Of a stretch of DNA of 64,000 nt, positions 23,101 to 35,448 are shown one piece after another. The first letter of the stretch is position 1. Each line of letters starts with the position of its first letter. A program made the translations under genes and the position numbers. The notes beneath the pieces are model-generated. The model searched no databases, was not told the DNA's origin, and saw only the letters and a list, made by a program, of their open reading frames with translations. Source of the stretch: Oenanthe sinensis (lineage: Eukaryota; Streptophyta; Magnoliopsida; Apiales; Apiaceae); the NCBI GenBank assembly GCA_028671895.1, contig CM053810.1, forward strand, positions 66,217,501-66,281,500. The letters are read 5' to 3'.

Positions 23101-26100
23101 GCTAAGAGATTAAGTCCAGTGCCTCCAGCAAGTATTCCAACTAGTGCTATCTTAACCTGAAGATATGTGCATTATTTGTTATTGTACCAACTAAGAGGAA
23201 TAAATTAAAAAATTGCACTAGAAACAGTTTCAAGTTTCCCCTCAATATTTCAAAAAATATCATTTTGCTAACACCAGCCTAGTATGCCTCTAAAAAACCA
23301 GTACAGAGACATTTAGTAGCATTAAATTAAAGATCATTGCAGAGTTGCAGCATTTCAGATATTACTTTATTATTATCCTAAAACAAAAAGGAATAGGGCT
23401 TAATACTTGGTAGCTTTGTTGCCCGGACTCAGCTGGAAGTGTCCAACATGGATATGTGTACAAGTGTCAGACTCGGCAATATTTTGAAATTTTTACATGT
23501 TTTTGACCTAAAATAAGTGTCCTAGTGTCCATACCCATGTAACCATGTCCAAGTGCTCGCCACGGATACTCGAGGCAAACTGAAGAGTCCAGGTAATGAA
23601 GCTTGGTACTAATACGCTATAGTACATTTACAATATTCAAATTTATTTTTACTGTCTCTGACTAGTCCGATCTAATCTGAACTCTTAAGACAGCAAGATC
23701 ATTTAGTGATTGGAACAAACAACTTCAGATGAAGCTCAACTCAAACCAGCATTCCCTTTTATCCCAAATAAAACTAAAAAATAAATAACCTCCACACTAA
23801 GATAGCAGACCTTGGAAATAAATTTGGAAGAATTAAAAAAAAAAAAAAGGAAATCGCATAAGATAGACAATATGTATATAGAACAGAAACAATTAAAATT
23901 ACAATTTACAACATGCCCAATTCTTAAAGTATACATTTACAGAAATATGTCAAAATGTGATAATTAATAGACCTGTTTTGCTGACTGGAAAGATTGAACA
24001 GCTAACTGCCTATCTCTTTCAAATGTACTCCCATCAATACGAACAAATTTGATTCCTTTCTCACAGATAAACTCCTTCATTGAAAAAATAAAAGTGAAGA
24101 AATATTAGATAAAATTCTATTTCTTTCTCACAGGAAGAACTCCTCCATTGTAAAATAAAATGGTTGAAGAAAATTATATCCCGGTTGTTCCTAATAAAAA
24201 AACCAATATATGTACAAAAGTATATGGAACAACCAACCGACAATTATACAGTTTACATCGGAGGATCTAGTGGTCGTACAGAACTTTCTGCATTAACATT
24301 TTTTTCCTGCTGATAATTGAAAAATTGATAGAAAAATGACTACTTGACGATAACATATCAAATCTGAGAAAAACTACAACATATTCTATAATGATTAGCC
24401 CATGATCCAAAAAGTTTCAGTCAGAAAAATTACACGTCTTGTGACATCATATATTTTAATATTTTACTATGTTAGTGACCCAGATTGATTGGCATAAATC
24501 TATCAACAGCATGTATCAGTTTTAACAAACCAGAAATTTCACCTGTACTGCATCTAGAACTTTATGGTGATGGGCAAAAATTATCATTTTATGAGAACTG
24601 AGGTTTCTTTCAATATCCCCATCTTCATTAAGCTCTGTGATGACTGGATGAATAGAAAGCCACTCACGAAACCCTGAAAACTTTGCCATGCCAAGTTCTT
24701 GGTCTGTAAACTTTCTTGGAATCTTACAACAATCAACTTCGCCTGAAGCAAAAAATTTAGTAACTTACTACATTAAAAAAATGAAGGAAAATTTCAAGCT
24801 CAGACAGCGACGGTGAATCAATTTAATTTTTCATTCAAATTGACACACGATTTATGCAGGAAGCAGGCACAACTGGTGCTTCTGCGGGATATTGCTTACC
24901 TATTGAAAGGAATATAATTTGAACCAGTGGTGGTAGAAGCAAAAGTGTGGTCTTGGCAACAGACTGAAACATTTAAAGGTTTGGCAGGAGAGAGTGCTGT
25001 ATATTATCATGACTGAAACTCTTGAGAATAAGGAGATGGTTCTAACCATTCTAGATAAAGAAAGAGATTACATCTTGGTAATCATCTAGAACTGAAATTC
25101 ATAGAGAGCAAGAGATAATTACATGTAACCTGCTGAATATTTTTTAAAGGAGCTAACAGAGCCTTTTGTGCGAGTCCAGAGACTACTAAAATCTTAGCTG
25201 CAGCATTTCATAAGTATGAAATTTGTGAAATTCACAATCAAGGATTAGCTAAAAAAACAAAATCCTTGAGCAACACGGGAAAAAAACATAATTTTGTCCA
25301 TATGCTCCAATCACAACAAGTAATTGGATAAATGAAATAAGATTCTATATACCTGCAGATTTAACATTATTAGATTCATCAGCAATGTCAACTGATTCAT
25401 TTTCGGTGCTCTTGTTTGTAGAAGCGCCTTCCACAACTTCGGCAACACCCCTTGCAAAGTTGAAATCGGATCTCTTCAATACCAAACTTATAATTTGTCT
25501 ACGCTTAGGTGGCAACTGCATGAGCACATCTTCCTTCAAACGTCTTATCTATAGTACATGATTAGGCAATAAAAAATTAATGAAAAATTTCTTTATATAA
25601 AAACAAAACAAGAATGGTTAACGAACCAGGATCACTAAATGAAATTCCAGTTATTTCATTCATCAGGGATGATGATGACAACCAAAAATTATTTATGTTT
25701 GCATCGCCAGGTATCAAATCGATGGTCTGTTTTTAAGAGATTGTAAAAATTCATAAAGACAATGTTCTGCTAGATTGTATATCTAGAAAATTATAATCAG
25801 AATTTAGAAAATACTTTAGAGACAAACACCTTCTGTATTAAGAAATCACAAACTAATGCACGATAAAAGCCTCCTCGTTAGTTTTCTCTTTAGATATGAA
25901 TTTCATAAATTCATATAAATCCTACTTAGCTATTACAACTGTTAACAAAAGCTCGCACTATAACACATCAACACTCAAAAAGGATCCGGAGCCAAGCGGA
26001 AAACATCTTAATGAATATTATCAAAGGAGAAATAATAAAAATAAATTAAGAATAAGAAGACTTAAAAAATTAATAAGAGCATACCATAACACTTTGCTTT

Positions 26101-29100
26101 AGTAACACATTCAGTTCCTCCAAGCGAACTCCCCTTGAGTAATCCTGCAAAGAGGGAAAACAAAATGTGCAATAGTATGTCAATTTCAAAAAATACAAGG
26201 TCTGCATAAACTGTAATATATATCTGTAAGTATATGGCAGAGCCAAACACACGACTTATGATGCAAAATAGACAAAAAAAAAAAGCTATTTTGGTTATAC
26301 ATTTAATCAGAAAATTAATGAATGGTAGAAGAAATTTACCATGAGCACAAAATTAAATTTTATATGAATAGTTAAATGATTTGATGAAGAAACAGCTTTG
26401 CCATTATTCATATCAATGTAACTAATTTTCTGCAAATAATTATCATTAAATAATAAGTCACTTAAAGATTAAGGGTTTATTAACTTAACTTATCTAACTA
26501 TTTGGGGATTTTGTGTTAATAATTCTTCTAATTTATTAACTTCTTTAATATAAATATTTCCATGTGTAAGTTGGCATATAAAAGGCAGTTTCTATTTGGT
26601 AATACAAAAATTCAACCGTACTTCACGCAAGTTAAGAATAAAATATCGAATGCATATATAATATTAAAGTGTGTCATACCCATATACCAAAAGCTAGCTT
26701 CTTCGAAACAGACAATACATTACCTTGTAAACCTTTCCTTGAATGCCATGAACAGATTTAACTGAGCAGTAGTTTTTTGCGAATTCATACTTGTCCTTTC
26801 CAAGTAAACCAGGCCTAATTCGAAGTAGCACAAGAAGATTACATTATTAAGCACCCAAAATGGAGAGAACTGTAGCTAGGAAGGGATAGAAGATAGAAGG
26901 GAAATTACCATAACATATCTATCTGATGAAATATGTCATAAGGCCTATGATCACCTAGGAAAATATGAAATATAAGAAAAATATATTTTGCAATAGATAA
27001 AGTAAAATTGTTGACAAATAACAATATCAATATGCACAGTGGTACAAAAAGAAATTTCATTCTATTTACTAAATATAAATATCGTGAGCAATATGATAAT
27101 GAGATTTCATGCCTTTGCTACAACCTGGATAAGGACGGCGTCCCCGAAAGTAGAACTGTATGCTTTGCCCCTCTTGCCACATCAAGAACAGCTTTAATCT
27201 GTTTTGAATACCAATAAAATAGAAATTTCTTATTTAAGAGGGGGGGGGGGGGGGGGGGGTTAATGAATAAACAAAAGAAAAAGTAATCTTAGTATAATGA
27301 AGTACAAACACTAGCCATCTCAAATAACTATGATAACAGCCTCCTTAGGTCAATTTGTCAAGTACAAATAGCTCAGCAACTAACAGAAAGGCCTATTAAA
27401 AATAAATTTAGAGATTACTTTCCTTTTACATGCCTCTTCCTATTAAATAAAAAAGGAGTGAATGATATATCATGCTTTATACTAGAATACTTACGTAAAT
27501 TATTTATTGTCATGCACCAAACAGATAAATACAACATAACTTTGAGATCATAGACTCGTGAAAACACCAACTGATTTCATTACCTCATCTGATTCTGATA
27601 TTTGCTTAGAGCACCGCAACTGGTGTGATTCATCAACTATCAGGACAGCCCAATCTTGTTGTAACATGCTCTTTCGCAAGCGTTTAAGCATCGTATATGA
27701 AGTAATGACAATTTTTGGACATTTTACGAGGCGCGCAGGATTGTTTTGATGGCCAAAAACTATTTAAAAAATGTAATGTTAGTCCAATATCGTGTATTAA
27801 GATGCAAGTTATACCATAAATTTCTTAATGCAGCTGCATAAGATGTAAAACATCTCAATGAGCATGAAGTAGCCTACTTCCACACCAAACAGTTTGTATG
27901 TGCGGGAAAAACTTTCCACAACCCCTTTTACTTACTTTTCTTGATATATGTCTTGATCACATCTTCCATGACCAATGCAAAAGATTAAATTTTAATTTGG
28001 ATATAAGTATCTTCTTAAATAATATTGCAATATCAATTATCATATGGTCCATAACTCGGTATTTGAATATTTTATTATTTATTTAATTTATGTAAGCAAA
28101 ACTTTTTATTTGTCGCTAGAGAGGCACAAACATAAATCAAGTCGTAGTTTGTTGTTATCTTAGCAAATTTACCTTTAAGTTAATAATTTATTCACATTCC
28201 ATAAGTGAATGACAGCTAGAGCATACACGGTTTCGTTGTGGAAACATTGTTAACACACTAACATGCAAAATCTGTGTTTGTTCCTTATAAGGAATCCTTA
28301 GTTTGATACAACTTTCAAGATGAAGCCAACAGAACCAACTGAATTCATAGATTACACAGGAATACAATATAGAGACCTTGTGTAGAACAAAATGTAAATA
28401 GGATATATAACAAATAAAGGCTGCAAGGAAACGGTATGAACATAATAAACAAAGAACAAATCATGTCCGTCCATCATTGGAATCAGATTCCAAAAAACTT
28501 ATTTAAGCTGTCACAAAAGCCAAACAGTTATCAATAGAATTTGTACTGGTGAGCTATAAAATATGTCACCTAGTGGGTCCATCCTTCCTGGTATATAACA
28601 GTAAGGATGATGGTAATAATATATGCACAATGATCTAGGACTAGGAGCATTACCAAGATGGATGTCACAAGGCAAACAACTAGGAAGCCAATGCTCAAAC
28701 TCTTCCGCCCAAGCATATCTCAATATAGCTGGGCAAACTACAAGAACAGGGCCTTCATTCAAGAAGCAACCTGCAATTGCAATCGCCTGAAAATTAAGAC
28801 AGTGATCAAATCAGCAACCCTGCTTGCACTGAGAGATTATATACTAGTATGCATTATGAAATAACTGGAACCTTAAATTTGTTATACATAGAAGCATTAC
28901 AGTTCACAAATAACAAAATAAAATTAAAAAAATAATTTGGCAATATCATTATTAATTTTACCTGGAGTGTTTTACCTAGCCCCATTTCATCTGCAATAAG
29001 ACACCTACCACCCCTTCGTAACCCAAACCGGACGCCTTCATGTTGAAAAGGCAGTAAAGTATCTACCAAAGTTTTTGGAAGCCTCCCTAACAACTCATCA

Positions 29101-29981
29101 ACCTTCTCATCCGACAAATATTCTGGTCTGCACGGTATCCAACGTCCGAAAGTGAAAGAATCTGATAATTTCACCATAACATTAAGCGTTGACCAAGGTA
29201 TTTCTTCACATTGTATGCGCTTAGACATCTTAAAACACCTCAACACCGCATCATATTCTCTCAGTTTGTAAACACATGCTTTCCCGCCACCAGTATTCTG
29301 AGTGTAGTGTGATTGCATAATCTAATAACATAACCAAATAAATCAAATACAACATACATACGTATATGAAAAAATCTATAGTTCCCAAATTGTATCCCTA
29401 TATGAGATACCAAATGCTTAGGTAGCATTTGTGATCTATTTACTAATCATTTTGAAAATTCTAGCATTCTTCTTCTAATATACAACATTATATCCGCATT
29501 TTGTGTGTGTATTCACAGTGTAGTGTGATGGCACAGTATAATAACATATTGAAACTAAAAATACGACATACAAAATTATATCATGAAAATTAATAAAAAT
29601 GTGTGTAGAGAGAGGGGTAATTACTGTGGAGAGGCAATCATCTATAATATCGAGACACGTGGCTTCACCGGGAAAGGGGAAATCATCAAGCGGAACCGGA
29701 GTAACAGAAAACGAATCAGGAGAGCAAATCTCAAGCCTAACTCGAAACTTATCGGGCAATTGGGCGGGTAATTGCTGAATTTGACCCGATAAATCAGGCC
29801 GGGGCGGATGTTTAAACGGTTCAGTGAAAGTAGTAGAAGAGTTCGGTTCAAGCGATACTTTACGACATTTGAAGAGCTTCCAAGGATCTTGATCGGAGGC
29901 ACCGCGTTCTCGACGCTTAGCGACCGCTGCTAAACGATTCGACTCGGATCGCTTTCGTTGTTCTTCGGTGATTTTATGCAT
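17119..29981 (-). CDS. ZRANB3: SNF2-family annealing helicase with C-terminal HNH nuclease (ZRANB3-like)
   Basis: Twenty-four exons (given low-high) join in frame to 1271 aa: 29625-29981, 28962-29297, 28654-28786, 27584-27759, 27125-27198, 26909-26944, 26724-26814, 26085-26144, 25353-25548, 24543-24742, 23973-24074, 23046-23156, 22861-22926, 22682-22780, 21981-22199, 21727-21882, 21483-21578, 19570-19881, 19225-19412, 19059-19161, 18812-18957, 18231-18310, 17827-18002 and 17119-17421. Helicase motifs appear in order: I (ADEMGLGKT), II (DESH), III (LSGTPSLSR), V (GGTGLNLL) and VI (EDRAHRRGQ). A Cys-rich segment (CKLCQTPC...FCNLSCYEEF) precedes the HNH domain NAWHADHIVPV...LCVVCHGR. Human ZRANB3 rewinds DNA and cleaves at stalled forks, and this architecture implies a nuclear role in fork restart. 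The DESH box is typical of the SMARCAL1/ZRANB3 branch. Introns hold a MITE, a SINE and a G-run. The last exon adds a low-complexity tail. Confidence 0.93.
18645..18765 (-). mobile_element. TS-type plant SINE fragment
   Basis: On the - strand, GAGCCGGGGGTCTGTGCG is followed by AAACAGCCTCTCTGCTCC, GAGGTAAG, CTTACCCCTAGACC and a GGGATATGTTGGGTATG end. This order is the well-known body and 3' end of TS-like SINEs of Solanaceae and other dicots (recalled). It sits in intron 21 of the ZRANB3-like gene, in the same orientation as the gene. The 5' tRNA-like head was not recognised, so it may be truncated. Confidence 0.75.
20751..21365. mobile_element. Harbinger/Tourist-like MITE, 615 bp
   Basis: The left end GACCATCTCTAATGGACA and the reverse complement of the right end (GAGCATCTCCGATGAGACAC) form imperfect terminal inverted repeats. 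Subterminal blocks (CAACTCCAATGGAAC against CCCATTGAAATTGA) are also inverted. TAA flanks both sides (20748-20750 and 21366-21368), the 3-bp target duplication expected for PIF/Harbinger elements. It lies in intron 17 of the ZRANB3-like gene and has no coding capacity. The core holds A-rich repeats around AAAAGAAATTATAAAGTT. Confidence 0.8.
23404..23600. repeat. Dispersed-repeat-like block in intron
   Basis: A segment containing CTTTGTTGCCCGGACTCAG, GTGTCCAACATGG, GTGTCCTAGTGTCC and CCATGTCC resembles a repeat often seen in dicot introns built on CGGACTC/GTGTCC words. No ends were defined, and identification is from memory of that composition only. Confidence 0.35.
27240..27259 (+). repeat. 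Poly-G run of about 20
   Basis: An uninterrupted G tract of about 20 bases sits in an intron of the ZRANB3-like gene, so the transcript strand reads poly-C. It is striking against the AT-rich background and prone to length error in sequencing. Confidence 0.9.
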
Positions 29982-30115
29982 CTCTAATTTCTAGGGTTTG
30001 TAGATAAGAAAAGGGGTTTGAACTTCAAGAGCGCGAATGAGTATTTTTAAAACACTTGAAAACAGAGGCGGTGAATTGGATTAATGAGTAAGAATTACAA
30101 TTGCGGTACTGTGAC

Positions 30116-30776
30116 CCGGTGTGAACAAAAATTCGATTAAATCGCCAATCCGAACCAATCCGTCCCTTTTTTCGGCCGAATAAACCGAACCGTCCGAAAC
30201 CGAAATATAAATGGGTTAATTTTTAAAAAACCCGAACTAATTGGGTTGGGTAAGGGTTTAACAAATTTTAACCCTTACCCAACCCGAACCGAACCGATTA
30301 CATAAAATGCAAATTTTTTTGCATATTTTCTGCATATTCTATATATTTTTTACATATTTTCTACAAATTTCTGCACTATATAAATTTTCTGCACTATATA
30401 AATTTTTTGCAACACATTCTGCAACACTTTCTGGCTCTTGCAACATTTTCTGCAACAAGCAAAATTTTCTGCAACAGTGCAGAATTTTTTCTACAAATTT
30501 CTGCACTATATAAATTTTCTGCAACAGTACAGAATATTTTCTACAAATTTCTGCACTATATAAATTTCTGCAACAGTGCAGAATAATTTTTACAAATTTC
30601 TGCAACAGTGCAGAAATTTCTGGGTTGAGTTGGGTTACGATTATAAAAAACCGAACTAATTGGGTTGGGATGGATTGGGTTACGATTTTTTTTTACAATT
30701 AATGGGTTGATTTTTTATAAAACCAAACTAATCGGGTTGGATCGAGTTTACCCGAACCAACCCATGTTCACCCCTA
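30116..30776. mobile_element. hAT-like MITE, 661 bp, with 8-bp target duplication
   Basis: The left end CCGGTGTGAACA and the reverse complement of the right end, TAGGGGTGAACA, form terminal inverted repeats. The 8-bp direct repeat ACTGTGAC flanks both sides (30108-30115 and 30777-30784), the hAT hallmark. The inside is rich in AACCCGAACCGAACC/GGTTGGGTT words and contains a minisatellite (30306-30622). There is no coding capacity. It lies about 135 bp upstream of the ZRANB3-like ATG. Confidence 0.82.
30306..30622. repeat. Minisatellite of TTTCTGCAACAGTGCAGAA / CTGCACTATATAAA words
   Basis: Irregular tandem copies combine TTTCTGCAACAGTGCAGAAT, TTTTCTACAAATTTCTGC and CACTATATAAATTT. The CTGCAACAGTGCAG core is itself palindromic. 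The array is inside the hAT-like MITE and gives several TATATAAA-like words close to the neighbouring promoter. Confidence 0.85.
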
Positions 30777-31850
30777 ACTGTGACGGTAATAATTTAATTT
30801 TTGTAAAGTTTTATTTCTCGATTTTATTAAACCGCCTTTTTACGGTTATTAGAAACTGCTATTTTTGAAATATGTGCAAATATGATTATGCCATTATGGT
30901 ATCCTTTGATTTATAAATTTATAATATTATAAATGGGAATGAAATTTTAATTTATTTTTATATAAATGATATTCAAATATTAAATCAAGTATCAAAAAAT
31001 GATCTCACAAGCCAAATATAAAGTAATGTGACATTTTTTAAAATTATTTTGCTTATGTAAATATAAGAAGTAATCTCGTTTCTTACTTTTATAGTCAAAA
31101 ACTACGGAGTGCATAAATAAAAATAAGATGTGGGTTGAAGTTTTTGTATATATAACTCATTTTAAGAATATATTTAAAATAATTTACCATAAGTATTTAA
31201 CATTAAATTTTGAAAAAAAATTATAAGGCGCGCGCATTGTTCCTGGTAATTTATAAAGGTGGGTTGCATGTTGTTGTAATTTTTTTAAAATGGAAATAAT
31301 TAACTAAACATTTGAAAGTATTTATCTGGCTTCTTGGCTTGATGCATGTGAATTAAAAGGTCTTAAATTACACACACAGAAATGTTATGATTGCATGTCA
31401 CTTTCCCATGGATGATGCTATGACAGTGAAGAACAATTTGGTCAGGCTTTCACATAGAACAAAGAAACTGTTAAAATGTGCTCAATTAAATCTGATACCT
31501 TTCTCCACCATTTGGCAAGCTGGACCTTATAAAGAACTTTAACAATTATGAATATTCCAATATGTCATCTTTCAGAATAGTTTCCAACCCATTATCCACA
31601 GTTATAGTTATTCTCATTTCTCAATGTGCTCCATAATCTGGTTCACATATTTGTATTCACTTTGTACAAGTTCAGAACCTGCATTTCAAGGAATAATGAT
31701 CGAGAAAGAATAATATATTGTGAACTGTATTAGAATTTCATAAGCCTAAAGCCTTCCCAAAACAATATGTTTTACCTACGATTCGATGACTTCCACCAAA
31801 TGATTCCTTTTCTGCTGTTACCATAGAGGGAAAATAAGGTGTGTTTTTTT

Positions 31851-31880
31851 GGGTGGGGTGGGGTGGGGTGGGGGGTGGGG
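31851..31880 (+). promoter_or_regulatory. G-quadruplex-type tract upstream of remorin
   Basis: Six G-runs of three to six bases, separated by single T bases, make a canonical short-loop G-quadruplex pattern on the + (coding) strand. It lies about 220 bp before the remorin start codon. Confidence 0.6.
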
Positions 31881-32102
31881 TCACCAAGTTTCTTCTTTCC
31901 TGCATGCAAAGCATATTGCACTTTGCTTTCCTGCCTGCACTGTTACATGTGCAATATATAATATACAATCCTGCAAAACTTGTCTGCCAGGCTTTCTGCT
32001 TGTACAAATCTCTTGATTCCCAGTTTCTATAAAATCATTCAGCTTTCGTTCAAACTAAAAGGGCAACAGATTTTAGACGTTTCACGGTGTTGTAATAAGA
32101 GA

Positions 32103-34023
32103 ATGGAAAACTTGATCAAACAGCAGCAGCAAAAGAGGTATGTTACCATTCAATGCACATTAACTGAAGAAATAAATTTAATCATAAATTCGTTTAATAT
32201 ATGTTATAGGCACAAAACATTGTATCAAATCAACATTACATTCTTCTGTGACAAATCGAATGTTAACATTATCTAGTAGCAATGCTCGTAGAATAAACTT
32301 TAATTTCTAATGCAGCCAGGAAACATATGAAGTTTATTTTACATGGAAGATTAATGCAGCATTTTAACCTTTTCATATTTTTTAGTGAACATATCGAATA
32401 GCTAATTATTTTTAATGGATGAATTGAGGACTTCTTAACACCTACTTGTTATGTTGTTCATTTGTACAAGCTTTATATTTCTCTTGTTAAAAATCTTTTA
32501 CCTCCTTCGTATAGGGTGAAAAATTCTGGAGGACAAACCAGCAAGGAAATATCGAACACTAAAGGAACAAGGATACCACTGCAACAAACAGAATCCTTTA
32601 CGAGAGGTTTTCCTGTATTCTAAAACAACCCCCCCCCCTCCCACCTACCAACCCCCCAATATCCTGAATCTATATCTTCATACTTTACTTGTGTGCATGT
32701 CTGTGTAGAAAAAATGGAATTGGCTTTAACAGCTATAAATATGTTCTGTTTTGGGTAGATAAAAGGTCACAAAATTGGTTCCAGAGGCAATTCTCTAACC
32801 AAATGAGTCCTGACTTTGACTCTGAAGACGGTGATCATGCCACAGCTATTGCAGCAGCTACATTTGCCATATACACAAATGACGAATCAAGGGAAGGTTA
32901 CAATCAGAAAATCAATAGACAGAGTCCTAATTCACAATTGTCTAGGGTGAACACCAGAAAAGAAGACTCCATTCGGTTTCCACTATCAGGTAGAGTATCT
33001 AGACGACCATCGAGTAACAATACCAAAGGAAGACAAGGTAAACGTCACATTTTAACCTTGTCTAAAATCTTGAAACTATAGTAAATGAGTTATTGAGTGA
33101 TAAAAGACATTTGCAAGTCAGTTGTTCCCTCGTTGCTTTACATTAAAAAAATTAACAATTGTAAGAAGGGTTGAAATAGCTAGAGCACGTGGTTTTTATG
33201 TTTGATTTTACCGTTTTCGGTATGTGAATCCTGAAATGTTATGAATTGTAATCTTCAGTAGCTGTGACTAGAGGAGAGAAATAATTGGAATAGTAAACCC
33301 CACGATCCTGCCAAATTAATAGTAATATGCTAATATGATATATATATATATAATGTTTATCTGAATTTATAGAATCAATTATGAAAAGGCCAGTGGGACG
33401 CGAGTCATCTAGGCCACCAACTCCTGCTGCTGGAAATGAAATTCTTATCCAAAGTTCTACCCAGGGTAGAAATGTAACCATCAGAGCGGAGGCTTGGGAA
33501 AGAGCTGAGAATGCAAAGATTCATAAACGGTTTTTGAGTTTGCTTTTAATCAGTAATTCAGGATAGATGATTTTGTATAAAAGATTTTTTTAAATGGTAA
33601 AAGAAAATAGTTGAAGGATGACGAGCTAATAGTGGCATCCATTTATTTACACGCAATTCAGGTATGAGAAGATGAGTTCCAATATTCTTGCTTGGGAGAA
33701 TGAGAAGAAAAAGAAAGCAAAACTTCAAATGGAAAGGAGAAAGGTTAATATTTAGCACACTGGATAATATTTCTCAGCTTACAAGAAAAATTTACTGACA
33801 GGTTGTGGTAATGCAGGGTGAACTAGACCGGAGAAGGGCAAGAAATTCACAGCATTACCAATTCAAGCTAGCCAGGATTGATAATATTGCTGAAGGAGCA
33901 CGAGCACAGCTTGAAGAGAAAAAGAAAAACGATAAGATAAAAGTGCAAGAGAGAGCAAAGAAGATGAAATCGTCTGGGAAAGTTCATACCTTGTTTATGC
34001 TTCTGAATGCCCAAACCCCATAA
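32103..34023 (+). CDS. Remorin family protein
   Basis: Six exons join in frame to 283 aa: 32103-32137, 32515-32606, 32759-33037, 33373-33529, 33662-33743 and 33817-34023. The N-terminal two thirds is Ser/Arg/Asn-rich and probably disordered (for example GRVSRRPSSNN and GRESSRPPTP). The C-terminal remorin domain starts near residue 180 at RAEAWERAENAKIHKRYEKM and runs through a Lys/Glu-rich coiled coil (WENEKKKKAKLQMERR, IDNIAEGARAQLEEKK). Remorins are plant-only proteins of the inner plasma-membrane leaflet and nanodomains, with roles in plasmodesmata, virus spread and symbiosis. The C-terminus (KVHTLFMLLNAQTP) has no Cys, unlike many remorins with a Cys-containing anchor. It lies about 1.5 kb upstream of the PIF gene, and Arabidopsis At5g61280 is next to PIF7 in the same way (recalled). 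Confidence 0.9.
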
Positions 34024-35350
34024 TGTAATTCACATAATTAAAAGTAAATGTGTGTAACTTAGACTTTATACATAATCAAGTATATAGTCCTACAGGAGTG
34101 CTGTTTATATTACTAGGCAGTGGGAATTTATATGATTTAAATAAAACAGGCATGTTATGTACAACATTTCAACGGTACTGACTTACTGGCTTGGCAAAAT
34201 AAAACATAATAAATCCATTCCATATTGCACATATAGAACTTATATGTGATGTAGCAGACTCACTTAATTATGTGGTTCGTTCATATCGCCCCTTCACATC
34301 AGCAAACTTCAAATCCAGATCCTCCTGAACATGTTAGAGAAAGATGTGGTAATTTTTTAGAGTAGCATTTAAGTGTCAGGGACGAATTATGCTGGGAAAG
34401 ATTAAAAAAAGCAACATTTGTGATTCCAAAACTTATTTTAATTTTTCGATTTACTCACAATCAAAGCCTTGTGCACCGGATACAACGACCAGTTAATAAA
34501 AAACAGGACAAAGAAGTTTAAAAAGGTTTGAAAGATTCCTGAAAATAATTAGAATTAACCAACTAATTTGCCAACTAATGATGTCAAATGTGACATCCCC
34601 CAAGATATATTAACTTGCAAGACGGGGACTACTTGCTCTTGGACATTGACTCCCCAAAACTCCTTAAATATGTCGAATGAGATTGATAGAAATGGATCAT
34701 TCTGCCTTTGGAATGATAATAATACTAGAAGCTTGACAGGTCATATATCAAAGTAACATAAACGCATGATCTGGAAGAATATTTGTCCTGCAAACTTCAC
34801 AATTACTTATTGCTTGATAATAATTTTTTTTAAGTAATCTAGTAAACATCTACTTTCACAATCTGAAGCAGGGTGCGGCCCTGAAATATACGAGACCCTA
34901 GTCAAATATATAAATCTTTTGAAAGTAAAGAAAATAACAGTTTACAGATTCCTGAAACTGACCAACAGAGTTAAGAAATAGATAAATCAGAATAAATGAA
35001 AAGGAGGACAAAGCATAATGTATATTCATCAGCTAATATATGTTATTTATTGGTGTGTATATAGGACTATACGCACATTACAAAACAAAAGAGATATCTA
35101 TTATACCAGACTTATCTACACCACAAGTTCTTCTTTATAATAAATAAGAATCTCCATCAACCAAAATGTTACATTCCAAAACGGGGACCCCGTAGACAAA
35201 GAAATAAGAGAGAATCCAACTTTAAAATCAAACACAAAGCACAAAGCACAAAATACACATCCAATGTATTTTTCTCTTGTGTGTGTCTGTGAGAGAGGCA
35301 ACAGAGCAAAACAAACATAAGAAATATATTATATAGAATATAGAATATGA
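34024..35350. other. Intergenic between remorin and PIF
   Basis: It holds the remorin 3' flank and the upstream region of the PIF gene. I saw no open frame with family similarity and no defined mobile element. Confidence 0.5.
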
Positions 35351-35351
35351 G

Positions 35352-35358
35352 TATAAAT
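35352..35358 (+). promoter_or_regulatory. TATA box of the PIF gene
   Basis: TATAAAT lies 139 bp before the predicted split start codon. A start site about 30 bp downstream (near 35385) would leave a first exon of about 108 nt ending at the GTATGT donor at 35493. This is consistent with the gene model but not proved. Confidence 0.45.
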
Positions 35359-35448
35359 GAATACACAGCACCAAAGGGTGATTTAAGGGGGCACTTGACA
35401 CAAGCAAAGAAAGTTGGAGCAGAAACTGTGGGAAACAGAAGGTCCTTT

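Larger units (their letters stand above)
29982..32102. other. Divergent intergenic region between ZRANB3-like and remorin genes
   Basis: It contains the hAT-like MITE (30116-30776), AT-rich DNA and a G-rich tract (31851-31880). The two flanking genes are transcribed away from each other, so both promoters should lie here. No clear further gene was seen. Confidence 0.6.

Noticed and set aside
30306..30622. CRISPR-like spaced repeats
   Set aside because: The spacing is irregular, the repeats are degenerate and AT-rich, and the array is inside a plant MITE.
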